From Takakia lepidozioides (taxonomy: Eukaryota; Streptophyta; Takakiopsida; Takakiales; Takakiaceae), in contig CM060731.1 of assembly GCA_030704615.1 (NCBI GenBank), forward strand, positions 8,558,001-8,622,000: DNA of 64,000 nt, written 5' to 3'. Positions 1-11,739 of this stretch are shown here, in pieces (position 1 is the stretch's first letter; the number at the start of each line of letters is the position of its first letter). The notes beneath the pieces were generated by a model that saw only the letters and a program-made list of their open reading frames with translations, had not been told where the DNA came from and did not search any database. The position numbers and the translations under genes are program-made.

Positions 1-250
1 CTCTATACTACGAGATCCGTGGGAGATTCCACTGTTTATTCAGTGGAACCCAAACTCTCACTGATGTCTTTCACTATGAGGATCAAAAATGCTTGGCAGC
101 CTACCTACACGAGGCCTTCACCCTTAGACAATCGCTAGAACATTAATTGTGGTTTCTGGATTTGTTCCTCTCTCATGTTCTTCCATTTTGTCCCATAAGC
201 TCTATGAGCTTTCCGCGGACGTTATAAAGCACCATTTCATTTCATTTCTG
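1..250 (+). mobile_element. LINE family A, 3' end (ORF2 tail and 3' UTR)
   Basis: Positions 3-146 read as the C-terminal tail of a LINE ORF2, starting LYYEIRGRFHCLF and ending QSLEH before a TAA. A 3' UTR follows and ends in a simple CATTTCATTTC tail near 245. The same tail occurs inverted at 1010-1258, which defines the family. The copy is cut by the window edge, so its 5' extent is unknown. It cannot be translated as a gene of its own. Confidence 0.75.
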
Positions 251-1009
251 TGGCATCCAAAAGAATCCTCCCTCTGTGGATTGTAAGAATATTGATTTAT
301 TTTGCAGAATGACATTATTGTAATCTCTTGTTTACCTCTCTACCAATTCCGATTCGGACAGGGCAAAGAATGAAAGAAAGGAAAAAAAACTTCATATCTT
401 TCTTGGAAGGCTATGCAAAGAGATAGAACTAAACAATGTCCACTACTGTATTGTTATTCATTAGCCTGTGCTTACGTGCTTACCATAGCACAGTACTAGA
501 GACCATATGCCAATTTGCGCGGAGCAGATATATGTGGTCGGTGGAGACGAGGTCATGCTTTTTTCAAGGTTTTCAAACTAGCTTTGCATCTTTTACAGTT
601 ACATGGTGTTTTTGCTCTTCGGGCTCTGGCAATGCAGTCTGTTGTCTTCAACTTTCAGATGGGCTGGATTATCTCTTTAAAAGCTTGGCTGCCTCAGAAG
701 CATGGGCGTGCTTTCATGAGTTCAATCGGATTGATGTTGAGGTGCTGCCTGTGATAGCCCAACAGATTCTCACCATTCAGTGGGCCATAATGGACAATGT
801 GACACATATTAAGTTCGAAGGGACATATCTGCCACTCATTCCAGCGTGCACATGCCATTTCATCCTGTTCATGCAGGCGCTGACCTGCCTAACAATCTCA
901 TGGCTCTCTCTGGACAGTTGCAATGATGGTTCCGAACTATATAGCATGTAGAACTTCAGCATTTGACCTAGAATAATAGGTCAAAAGGAGACCTTGTGCA
1001 GGTGACTCG
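251..1009. other. Unexplained spacer between inverted LINE tails
   Basis: This 0.76-kb stretch lies between two inverted copies of the LINE A 3' end. A plus-strand open frame of 171 codons (436-951) exists, but it is rich in Cys, Ser and Phe, shows no family signature and looks like chance. The reverse strand also has interrupted open reading. I recognise nothing else here. Confidence 0.4.
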
Positions 1010-1520
1010 TGAAATGAAATGGTGCAACGTCCTCATAGAGCTTATGGGACAAAATGGAAGAAAACATGAGAGAGGAAACAAAACCAGAACCCAAGAATAA
1101 GAACTAATGTTCTAGCGATTGTCTAAGGGTGAAGGCCTCGTGCAGGTAGGCTGCCAAGCATTTTTATCCTCATAGTGGAAGACTTCAGTGAGAGATTGGG
1201 TTCCACCGAATAAACAGTGGAAACTCCCAGGGATCTCGTAGTATAGAGGGCAGTAGAAGAAGTGTTCTTCAGTTTCAATTTCCTGGCTGCGCCCTATGCA
1301 AGCTGGACATAGGCGGTCCTCCCGTTGCAGGTTTTCCCATCTGCCAGTCTCTATCCGTAGGTTGTGGGAACCCACCCTGAACCGCCCCAATGCCCTCAGG
1401 AGGGAAGGAGATAAGGATGCTGAAAGGTAATTTGGCCTCAAGATTCTATCATCTTGGAGCACCAAAAATGTCTCTCGATAGAAGTGTAGCTTTGTCATGA
1501 GAAAGCCCAAACTGGGGAAC
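1010..1520 (-). mobile_element. LINE family A, 5'-truncated second copy
   Basis: On the minus strand this encodes the C-terminal part of a LINE ORF2. It has the conserved block RVGSHNLRIETGRW, then a zinc-knuckle-like Cys/His region (LCPAC followed by HFFYCP), then a tail matching 3-146. One base is lost relative to the first copy after FHYED, so the last residues shift frame. The element stops abruptly at about 1520 against an oppositely oriented LINE of another family. It is a 5'-truncated dead copy, as is usual for target-primed insertions. Confidence 0.75.
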
Positions 1521-2690
1521 GATCCACTGTGGATTATATCATAGTGGACAAGAATATGTTTCCCCAGTGTGCCAATGTATTGATTGACAGAGCTGATATT
1601 GGTACCTCTGACCACTTTCTGGTTTGGACTGAGATCAAATGGTGTTTCCCCAACACCAACGGATCTGTGAAACGTTCAATTCCGAAGTGGCGCATAGAAA
1701 AATTCCAAACTGAAGAGGTCAAGGCTGAGTATGTCCAGGCCTTGCAAAAGGCTCTCTCTCACTTTGTCCATTCGATACAACATCTTCAGTCTTGCTCTGG
1801 TGATGCAAGAAATGAAATCGAAAGGGCGGTGGATTCTTGGAAGAGTTCTGACAACGTTTTCTGAAGAAACAGTAGAAAAAACTGTTTCTGTGATTCAAGA
1901 CAGCCCTGATGAACTGGAGTATATTTCAATGGGTTACGACGCTCCCATTAGTTCTTCTGAGATTGTGGAAGCAATTGACCATTTAAACAGATATACAGCT
2001 GGTGGCCTTGATGGCATAGTCAATGAGCTTATCAAGCATGGTGGCGACCCCATGATAGAGGCCCTTGTTTTTCTCTTTAATCTTATTGGAGAACCGAAAT
2101 GATCGAAAGGTGAAAGAGAAGAGCCCGGGAACTATGGAAGCATCACGCTTCTCAATGCAGTTGGCAAGATATTTTGTGGAGTTATAACTACTCGTGTCAA
2201 GGTTGATCTGGAGTCAAGGTTGTTTCCATGAAGGCCAAGCTGGCTTGTGGAGAAAGAGGGGCTGCGTCGATCAATCTTCACTCTAAGCCAGATTATCCAG
2301 AGAAGGAAAAAAGAAGGAAACCCACTTTTCTTTTTCTTGGATGTCAAAAAGTCGTATGACACTGTGGAGAGATGGTCTATGGCTCTGACTATGGTCATCT
2401 GGGATCAAGGGAAAGATGTGGAGAGTGGTCCATAACTTGTATGCTCACACCAACCCTGCTGGATATCTGACTTAGAGGCTATAGTGTCCAAAGCCATGTC
2501 TGTTGCCAGGAAATTGTCTGATGCATATGACGTTAGGCAGAAAACTACCCTGAACTTGTTTCCAGTCTGTGTGACATGTGTGAGGCCATCATGGATGACC
2601 TCAAGGGTCTACCTACTGTCAGCACTAGACTGAAATTTGAACTGGGGCCGGGAAGTCTACCTTTGAACAGCAAACCACCACTGCTAAGGT
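1521..2690 (+). mobile_element. LINE family B, internally deleted copy (endonuclease end plus RT start)
   Basis: The element opens with the end of an apurinic-type endonuclease (DYIIVDKNM, then TSDHFLVWTEIK with the terminal SDH motif, 1529-1640). A linker follows, then reverse-transcriptase blocks: SEIVEAIDHLNRYTAGGLDG near 1950, NYGSITLLNAVGKIF near 2130, and palm motif A as FFFLDVKKSYDTV near 2330. From about 2470 the reading jumps to the distal C-terminus (LEAIVSKAMSVARKLSD, then a block matching GSLPLNSK). The rest of the RT palm is therefore missing. Several frameshifts and stops break the frame. It is the same family as the minus-strand LINE at 62.4-64 kb. Confidence 0.8.
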
Positions 2691-3081
2691 AATAGGAGTA
2701 GTCATTGCCAGTTATCTCGAAATGAACGAGGAAGCTGTTAAAAATGCTGCAGTCGAGACTCCCGACTGAATAACGCCTTGTAGGTTTGAAATTTGCTCTG
2801 TGATGGTGGGGCAACACTTAGAAGCTGTGGCAAAAGGGTGTGAAATAGTCGGAAACCGAGTAGCTATGGCAACCGTATGCATGGCATCCATGTAGAGCTG
2901 GGGTGCTTGTGTGCTATTATGTGGATGGTATAACTTGAAGGTCCTCTGCATTCTCCGAACCGCACTGAAGGTTTGAACATTTCGCTACATAGCAAACATC
3001 CACATTCTAAAATCATTAACAGTGAGTATTGGGTAAGAGGGGGTGGGGAGGATTTCACATGGGCTTTCTAGTTGAGCCGAC
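2691..3081. other. Unassigned sequence between LINE B and the LRR gene
   Basis: About 390 bases without a recognisable gene. The plus strand reads YLEMNEEAVKNAAVETPD then a stop, followed by another open stretch, which hints at old coding debris, but no family could be assigned. The 3' end of the minus-strand LRR gene begins at 3082. Confidence 0.35.
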
Positions 3082-6000
3082 TTATTGATGTCCTGTCCAC
3101 AGTCCAATGGCTCGATTGTGAATTTTCTCCAAAAGCGATGGAGCGATGAAGTTCCGAGCAGGCGGCCAGAGGAGGATGGTGGTCACCAGGGACGAAAATC
3201 CTAAACATAAACCTAAGAAGAAGCCAGGAACCGACACATCTTCCGAGAAAGTTAGCCGCTGTTTCTTGTGTGTAGGCAGCTCAGAACTATTACCAGCACT
3301 CGGGCACTTCTCCAGAGGGAATCCACAGAGCCCAGAGTTTCCCGGTCTGTACGAGGACTGGTTGAAGGAATTGAGCTGGGTGCTTTGAGGGATGTGACCG
3401 GAAAGGTTGTTGTTGGCCAGATTCAGAGCTGCTAGGTTAGTCAAGTTTGCAAAAGCTTCTGGAATCTCCCCGTCCAGATGATTACCAGACAGGTCCAATG
3501 ATGCTAATGGACCGATGCTAGCAAGCGTTGAAGGAATTTTTCCCATGAAATTGTTGCGGGAGAGATTCAAGTACGCAAGCTGTTGCAGGAGGCGTATGCC
3601 GGGGGGAATGACACTCTGAAATGCATTTCCTGACAGGTCGATGGAAGTGAGGATTGAGAAAACGGTCGTGTATTCAGACCACACCTTTGACAGTCAATTG
3701 CAAGTTCTGATCGTAGAGTGTGCTGACACCATCCTTTGATGCATTCAATGTCCTAGTCGAGTCTGTGATGTCGATGAAGCCAACCAAGTGGCTGAAGTCT
3801 CCGGCAAACCCTCCGGACATGTTGTTGTTTGAGAGGTCTAGCACTTGCAGCCTAGTAAGATTCCAAATCCATGGCGGAATGCAGCCCTCTAACTTGTTGC
3901 TTCCTAGCATGAGCACACGCAACTTGGGAAATGACGAAGTGCTGAAAGATGGCAACGGTCCGGTGAGCTCATTTCTGCTGAAATTGACCACTGTGAGGTT
4001 CACACATGCGGAAAGTGTTGAGGGAACTCTTCCCGTGAAGGCATTTCCAGAGACTGCCAATGTTTGAAGAGACCTGAGCCGGTCGAATTTGAAAACGAAG
4101 TCTCCTCCGAGGGAATTATTTCCAACTTCTAAGAGCTGCAAGTTAGTGCAATTCTCAAGAGTCGATGGTATACCACCAATGAGATGGTTGGCCGTGACGT
4201 CGAAGAATTCCAGAGTCAGACAACTTCCAAGACTCTCTGGGATTGTACCTGTCAAATTATTGTGAGAAAGCACCAACCTCTGCAGCATGCTCAACTTCCC
4301 TAGCTCCTGCGGAATGGGTCCGCCGAAAGTATTGTTTGAAAGAAGCAGTACAGTGAGATTGCGCATCATCCCCAAAGCTGATGGGATCAGCCCATCGAGT
4401 TTGTTGCTCCCTAAGGCGAGGGTTGACAAATTTCTGAGCACACCAAATTCTTGAGGAATGACTCCGGTCAGTTGATTGTTCTAGAGCAGAATCGACCTCA
4501 GATGCTCACACTTGGATAAAGACGCCGGTATGGTTCCAGTGTGACGGTTGTCGTTGAGGACAAGATACTGAAGCTGTGAGCAATTTCCTAGAGAATCGGG
4601 TATGGGTCCAGAAAGGTTGGTGTTGTGGACAACCAGATTGACCAAGATTTGTAGCCTGCCAAGCTCTGGAGGTATGCTCCCGGAAAGACTCGGATTAGTA
4701 TGAAGGTGAAGTTGCAGTAATTGTGTGCAATTTGCCAAAGACGCAGGAATTGAACCATTCAGGTTATTTCCATTCAGGTAGAAAATCGAGAGGCTCGATA
4801 TGTGTCCAATCTCCCTCGGTATAGGGCCCGTCAAAGTGTTGTTGTCGAACTGAAAGCTGCTACCCTGAGCGAGGTTCCCCAGCGACGGTGGAATGGACCC
4901 GGAAATGTTGTTGTTGGTAAGGAAGATGATAGAAAGCTTGGGGCAATTCCCAAGCTCTGACGGAATGGAGCCAGTCAGATTGTTGTTTTGCAATTGAAAC
5001 TGCTCAAGATACTGACATCCGCTTACGAATCCACGAGGAATCGACCCGGTTAACTGATTGCTGTTCAGTTTCAACTGCGACATGGCGCTGCAGTTCCTCA
5101 AAAATGCGATGTCTCCCGTCAATCCATTATTGTGGAGGAAGAGAATACTTAGCGTCTGCATCTTCCCAAACTCCACTGGTATGCTGCCCGTTAAGTTATT
5201 GAAACCAAAAACAAACCCGGTGAGCACACTGCAGTTACTTATCTCCGGAGGAATCTCTCCAGTGAGGTTGTTGCCACTTCCTGCAAAGTTACTGAGTTTG
5301 GAGCAGTTGCCGATGGTCGCGGGAATGGAACCTGTCAGCTGATTCGAATAGAAGTAAAATGTGTAAAGATCTGGGAGCTGACCAAACTCGGGAGGCAGCG
5401 TGCCAGTGAGCTCATTATTACCGACGTCAAATATGACAAGTTTTCTGCACATCGCGAGCTCTGCAGGGATTGTGCCTGTAAGCCTGTTGGAATATAGCTG
5501 CAAAATTGTTAGTCGACTACACTCTGAGAGCTCAGTAGGGATCGATCCTGTGAGATTATTCATTTCCAACTGCAGCACTTGGAGGCACTGGAGTCGCCCA
5601 AGCTCCGAGGGAATAGCGCCATGGAGACGATTGTCTATGAGTGTGAGATTTTTGAGGTACGTGAGGTTGGCAAGCTGAGGGCTGATCGTTCCTTGAAGCC
5701 ATTTGCTTGTCAAGTTGAGTGCAATCACTCGCTTCGTGAGCTTGTCGCATATCACGCCATTCCAGTTACACGAGTCAACATTTGAACTGTTCCAATTTTC
5801 AAACGGCCCATACAGGGCGCTTTTCACTTCTCGTCTAAATGCCAACAATGCTTCCATATCGGTTTTTCTGCTGTTTGACTGGGAGACTAGTTGATCAATC
5901 GACTTCTGCGAATATCGACCACCCCAAATTCTCCACCCTTTCTGCCCTACATCGGATTTATGAATAGTTTGCACTTTTTGGTGAGCTTCTGCACAATGTG

Positions 6001-6370
6001 AAATTTTGTCTTCGTTAACATGACAATTCCATGAACGGCTCAAATAGCGAAGAAAGGGCAAGATCTAGAAGCTACTAGACCAAGAGACACCACGAACTTG
6101 GTAAAGAGGTTCTAGTACTGCACCTTTGCGTTGAATTTTGGCCTCCATGGCGATGTTTTCCCCCTCAACGTCAGTACTTTCGCAGTTGTTCTTGCCAGCG
6201 AGATCAACATCGGGATAAAGGCAGCTCATGCTTTCTTCACCAGTAGCGGAAGAGTCATACAATGTCTTCACTGCTACAGTTGCTTGAAGAGAAACCACCT
6301 CTGATAGCATGAAGTACAACAGGGCCAATGCGGCTGATCTGTAGCTCAAACCCACCAAGGAACGCCTCAT
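3082..6370 (-). pseudogene. LRR receptor-like protein (RLP), broken by two stops and a frameshift
   Basis: Intronless minus-strand sequence of roughly 1,090 codons. From the Met at 6370-6368: a hydrophobic signal-peptide-like segment (SAALALLYFMLSEVVSLQAT), a linker of unclear origin, then an LRRNT cap (DMEALLAFRREV with the CNWNGVICD cysteine pair). About 30 plant-type extracellular LRRs (LTGSIP repeats) follow, ending with FSILTSIDLSGN and ALNLANNNLSGHIPQ. Then come a membrane-proximal cysteine pair, a transmembrane helix (FFLGLCLGFSSLVTTILL) and a short tail. There is no kinase, so the architecture is that of an RLP that would sense ligands at the plasma membrane with a partner kinase. Lesions: TAG at 6065-6067, TAG at 4481-4483 inside an LRR where LQNN is expected, and a frameshift near 3674-3684. 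Reading is otherwise continuous. A spliced intron could hide only the first stop. Confidence 0.88.
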
Positions 6371-7999
6371 CTTAATGTGCACTGCAGCTCCTCCTTCTGT
6401 CGAGATGATGGCTCTCGAACGAAGGCCTAATATTAACCTAGACGTCGCAATATGTTTGGCATCTCTGTCTGCCTTACGAACTCCAGTCAAACTCCATCAT
6501 GGAGATGTGAGAAAGCATAAATTCTGTGCAAGCTTGCGATGCCGGGCATGCACTCCTTACTAGCTACCTTTCTCACATCTGAGTCGTTTCTAGTTCCAGC
6601 CTCAATCATCCCCTGCTTCCCAACCCATGCCAATCCCTTCCTTCCGAACCTGAAACTCTGTAATGAATATCCAACCTCCGCTGCTTATAGATACTCACAA
6701 AGCAATGATAGAGGAGACACAGAGAGCGCGACCGGACGGACAATATGCCAATGTGTGGGTTTGTGCGCGTGAACTTTCGTTTTTTTTAAAGAAAGGGGAT
6801 GGAAGCCCTTAAACTGTACATCAAGGGGACAAAATTCCAGAGAATACAAAGAGGAAAAAGCGCGTGAACTAGTCACATACAGTCACTAATGCATTCAACG
6901 CTGCTGACGCGCCTCGCGAGTACATATCATTGTCGTCCTCTTCACAAAATTATGTGTGTACGGTCACACAAGAAATGGATTCTCATCCACATTTATGAAC
7001 TACGACTAGCGTAGTACAGCTCAAACACCCCGTGTTTTTGTGTTGATTCAGCGTGCAGGTGCCTGCTGCATCCCTGCTTCACTTTGCTTCCATTTCTTTG
7101 AACTTAGGTTGGGAATCTATTTATGATTCGGATGCATTAGGTGTCAGGGGAGGGGCAGCTGATGAGAAATAAGCACCCCTAAAAAATGAATATTCAGCGA
7201 AGAAGTAGGGGGCCTGCGCCCTGCCTGCATGGCCCCACCTGCAATCGCCACTTTTAGCCTACATTCAATTGTGGGACGCATGTACCATATGAAGCTTCTG
7301 GTTTTGTAGGAGAGTGCACTTGGAAGTATGTAGAGGGATCTGCAAATCTCCAACAACAACAAAAGGCTGCAGACTTATAGAACCAGCGGGGTTGCAAGAC
7401 GATTGTGAAAAGCGGGCAGGGCCGTCCAAAGGAAGATGCAACGAAAGAGACGAGTTCAGAGCGCTAACAAAGTCTATGCACTGTTAGGGCCCTATGTTAC
7501 AGAAATTCATTGGAGAGGAATGTTTGGCAAGGTTGTTTGTAGTAGAGAGTGGGACTCAATGTCGTATTTACATTTTTAAATGGTGATAAATCTCTTTGCC
7601 ACAAGTGTCATTCAGGTGAACAAGCGTATCAAGCCATTCATCAGTTGGGATCTCTATCCACCAACTGGCCATACTATCATGTGCAAAAAATTAAAACAAG
7701 ATGGCTTGCATATTTGGAAAGGGATGTTTAAACTGATGGGGACTTTGGGTATTGCACAGACAACCACATTTCCAATTTGTTTTATTGAAATGTCACTGCC
7801 AAAGAAATGGAGGAGGGGAAGGAACTCTATGCAATGTATGATTGCATCCTTGCAAAAAAGAGACATATATGGTAAGGTAAAATTAAATGTTTATAGTCTT
7901 ATTGGAGCATCCAAGATAACCTACAAATTTCAGAACTTTGTCACCATCAAGTGTTAAGCTGCACCACAACAAGAAGCTTGATAAATCTGAGCATCTAAG
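6371..7999. other. Upstream region of the LRR gene and unassigned sequence
   Basis: No supported gene. The minus-strand frame of the LRR gene stays open to 6490, but the signal-peptide Met at 6370 is the more natural start. Around 7549-7957 overlapping plus-strand frames are open, one with a CHKCHSG motif, and may be old transposon coding sequence. No family could be assigned and no convincing promoter element was identified. Confidence 0.4.
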
Positions 8000-8995
8000 C
8001 AAATGTTGCAATACATTTCTTATCAGTTCGCCCTTGGCTGATGGCCTCTTGGAATTGAAATGTTGTAGGGCTGTACAAAATCTTGGGCAAACGTTCTCAC
8101 GCTAGTATTCAAGTTACCAGCCAATCGATTGCAAAGTTTGTCTTTGATGAATGCCAAGTCGAAAAATGCACGCTCATCCTCCACGCTCATCCTCCACGCT
8201 GTAAAATAGCCCTTTCAGCCAGCTTAAAAAATTTAGAGATCTTTGAAACCAGTACTGCACTGCTAGAGAGTTGCTGCAACAACTTGGTGACTAGATTGAC
8301 CTCACATGGATCAGCCATCACTTTTTTGGCTTGAGTTCTCATAGTCAACTTAAAGAGAGACTAATCGCCTAATCGCATGTCTAATCGCCAAAAGCTCTGT
8401 CACAGAACAACCCGAAGAAGCCTCATTGTTCACCAAGGTGTAATTTCTCTTCAAAACAGCCATGTGCAAGGGGAAAATGTCATCACTATCTGGCTGCAAC
8501 CAATACTGGGGATACACCACCCCAAGTGCGTTCATCACTTCATGATCAGGAAATCGCCTTTATAACTCCGAAATCAGAAGTTGTGCTGGCTCCTTGCACT
8601 ACAGCTTTACAGAGTTCACCACAATGTCAAAGTCCAATTGATTCACTGATTCTGCAAGGCCAGAGAGGGGAGCGTAAACACGTGGCTCGTGCAGGCTCAG
8701 TAGTGAAGACGTCATGTAACCATGTAACCACGTGGCTCAGCGGAGGTCATGTAACCATGTAACCATGTAAACCATGTAAACCACGTGTTGTTCAGCCGAG
8801 GTCCACGTGGCTCAGCGTCACACAATCTTGTGACCCAATCTTGTGAAATTCGACAGCTTGTATTGTCAACCACATCAGTGAAATCAGCAAATGAAAAGCT
8901 TGGAATGTCGTGGTTAAGTCAAAATACAACCTGTATAAATCATCTTGACAAATCTTGACTGCAGCAATGTAGTCACACACAAAGAGTGCAAACAA
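8000..8995 (-). mobile_element. Degraded hAT-type transposase C-terminus (TTF/DUF4371-like lineage)
   Basis: Minus-strand fragments form an ordered, broken protein. From the upstream end: CDYIAAVKICQDDLYRLYFD (about 8990-8930), a tandem-repeat interruption, ESVNQLDFDIVVNSV (about 8660), VMNALGVVYPQYWLQP (about 8540), SLFKLTMRTQAKKVMADP (about 8350), and VEDERAFFDLAFIKDKLCNR with NLNTSVRTFAQ (about 8170-8090). The last block resembles the hAT dimerisation region, which begins with E-R-x-F-S in the family. Stops and frameshifts are frequent, so it is dead. Assignment rests on recalled family patterns, not a search. Confidence 0.55.
8680..8830. repeat. G-box-rich short tandem repeat
   Basis: About 150 bases hold several tandem copies of CATGTAACC and four CACGTG-core sites, mostly in the context CACGTGGCTCAG. 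CACGTG is the plant G-box/ABRE core. The cluster interrupts the hAT remnant and probably arose by slippage; no nearby gene start suggests promoter use. Confidence 0.6.
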
Positions 8996-11070
8996 ATTAC
9001 GGCAAATTCGGTTACATACATGGAAAGACTATTGCTTAAAGGACAACCGCATTTTAAAAGATTTTGTCACAACATCACGGCAAATTATGGAAGGAAAAGA
9101 AATGTACGCATTATATGGTGGTGCACAGCTCAAAAAATCGTGTGTGTTTAATGTCATCAAATATTTTCAAGAGAGCTTTTATCTATCACCTTCAGCTTCA
9201 CCAACGGTCTGGAAAACAATTAACACGTATAATCTTGGATTGTCTGTAAATCGACTAAATTTTATGCATTGGGTATGTTTTTGCGGAATGAAATGAATCT
9301 ACGCCACATGTGTAAAGCTCTATGGTGCACAATGTTGATGTTGAAAAAAATCAATATGGAAACATTGAAAGATATTTTATTCCATAATGAATATGTCAAC
9401 AAGGGTCCGATACTTGGACGAACCCTCATGTACAAAAGAACTGTTCCATCTGAATGTGGCATGTGCTAATTGTGTCACTGAATTAGTTGTTAATTAGGAA
9501 CCGTACATGTATCCCTATCAACTACAAATCTATGAATCTTGACATTTGTATTTACTGACTGCAACGTTATCTTGAATATTACTGATTTTGGAATGTAAAA
9601 TTATCTTTATATCGCATTTGGTTTTATTGGCTTACATGCTTCTGTCTTCACGTTCTGATTTATGAAGATAATGTAGTGAATATGAACGCATATGAGTCCG
9701 ATGCATTATGGAACATAGTATATCTTCCTCTGTTTATATTGTATCCCAAGTCTGTATGGTGCATAACCGTACTGCGATAGGACTGGAGTGTGAAAATTTT
9801 GACAACAATATAAACAGTGTCCTTCCATGTGCCCGGCCCATCTTTAAGGGAGGAGGTGGACAGAAATGGCTAGGTACGCATAATGCTTCTATGTATGGGA
9901 CAGCTGCCCCATCGCCGAGCTAGACAGTAAAGTGCTGAGCTGATATGATATTGATGCTCATACCCAAACCCTGGGATAAGGCTTTGGCGATATTGATATT
10001 GATATTTAAGAGAGCTAAAAACACTAGATTTCCCACATATCAATATCAAACTTGTAAGGGCTTTTTGCCCACCAAAAATATTTCATAATAAAATTAATCA
10101 GGGCTACAATCCCCTTGTTCATTAAAAAAATAAAAATAAAAACAAATATCAAAATTGGGCAAACCCACGTGCTTAGAAATTGCCTTCAGTCCCTATATTG
10201 GGTCTTCACCCGTTTATCTGGGTGCCTAGTTCGAACCTCACCAGTACTAATCTTCGGGATATCCGTCACGGTCTACCGTGTGTTTGTGCCTTATGGGGCC
10301 AAGGGCCATCAAGGGTTCTAATTTTTTTCCCTTCAATAATTATAATAAAGTTAATCCGGCTATTCACCAAAAGAAAAGAAAAAAGAAAAAAAGAAAAATC
10401 AAAAGGTTGGACATGTTGCTTTTTGCCGCCGCCTTGCATGACATTTAGTGCACGCGTTGTGCGCTGCTCTGAAGATTGATAGTATACTTTGAGTGTTATA
10501 GCATGTCGGCGTGATAATCAAGTTTCTGGAAACTTGAATACAAACTATCTAAAGTATTTAGGAATACTAACTAACTTCACAACTCTGGTCATCTAAAAAA
10601 GTACATTAGCGTTAGTATTAGTTAGTGATTAGATAATATTTTGGTTTAGTTAGTCAGTATTCCTCATGACTTTGATAAGTTTGTATAAATTTCACATGGA
10701 CAGGGCGCTCTTCAAAAATGGTTAAAGAACTTCTTTTCAACCCCGACCCCCCATATTGATAACAGTAGATTATCATCCATGTTTGATTGTTATTGATATG
10801 TTGTCTAACAATTTCAATAATGGGCTTGATTGATCACATTAAAGTCCAAAATTATCACCCGGCCCGCTAAGCTCCACAATGTCATGGAAACGCTTGACGA
10901 GACACTATTATTTTCTCCACGTACTCCACGAATGCCTAAACTTGCGGTCGTGCGAGCTCCCCCTACATGGAAGGAGGCTCTAATGGCACCTATCGCTAGT
11001 ACTATGATGCACTTTGTTTTTCTAACAGTAATGAAGACACGCAATTAGTTTCAGAACTGCATCATCAGAA
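8996..11070. other. AT-rich unassigned stretch
   Basis: No supported gene. Open frames at 9064-9296 and 9269-9469 are short and unrecognised. At 9940-10010 there is a run of GATATTGATATTGATATTT-like repeats. At about 10185-10330 a segment contains TAGTTCGAACCTC, close to a Pol III B box, and may be a SINE fragment. A/T-rich low-complexity tracts follow both at about 10040-10140 and 10320-10400. Confidence 0.35.
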
Positions 11071-11079
11071 AAAACGTTT

Positions 11080-11580
11080 GTACCAGTGCTGGACTGGTAT
11101 CGGGTTTTGCTTATACCAGTAGGTTCCTGGTAGGAAGCAATTTTGTTTTTGTGTTCTGGTAGGTTGTTAAAAAAAAAAAATCTTAAATTCTGGTACCAGG
11201 CTGGTATCAACAATGCACTTCACGAAAAAATGGAGGTCGGATGTCAACAATGGTCCTCTAAAATATTCTTTGCAAAATATCAACAACGGTTATCAATACT
11301 TGAAGTGCAGAAACGTGTCACTTTTGTAAACTACTTGAAGAGCCAATCTGCAGATCATAAGGAAGTTCAGCATGTTGTTGCCTAGCTTCAATGCCTAGCT
11401 TCAAATCCACACTACATGGCAATGCTACTCCTACCATATCTGTCGTAGCTGCTACTATATCCCCTCCCACATTGATACCAGGAAGCTCGTACCAGGAGCT
11501 GCAACATAACTATAAACACGGGTAACAACACCGGATCCTATCGCCGTAAGCCCGAGGCAGGTAGGTTCCTGTAGACCTGT
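11080..11580. repeat. Cluster of CTGGTA/TACCAG motifs (possible subterminal repeats)
   Basis: The 6-mer TACCAG or its complement CTGGTA occurs about ten times, several in near-palindromes such as CTGGTACCAGGCTGGTATC near 11190. Dense inverted short motifs are typical of the subterminal regions of hAT or CACTA-like elements, but I could not define termini or a target duplication. Confidence 0.4.
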
Positions 11581-11739
11581 TTTCTCTTTTTCTTTTGTAT
11601 ACACAAAAAAACCATGTGCCATGTACCTCTTTTCCTCAATCCAAATACATACATTCCATGTATAGACTCTCTATGGCTAAGGTGGACCTCAAGGACTAGA
11701 AGAAATCATATACCTGACATCACACTACAAACAAATTAA

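Noticed and set aside
436-951. 171-codon plus-strand ORF as a gene
   Set aside because: Cys/Ser/Phe-rich, no recognisable motif, lies in a spacer between inverted LINE ends, and the opposite strand is equally open.
1112-1615. 167-codon minus-strand ORF as an independent gene
   Set aside because: Its core is the LINE ORF2 C-terminus; the first 30 residues come from reading the adjoining opposite LINE backward.
5058-5785. Plus-strand ORFs inside the LRR gene
   Set aside because: They are antisense shadows of regular LRR codons.
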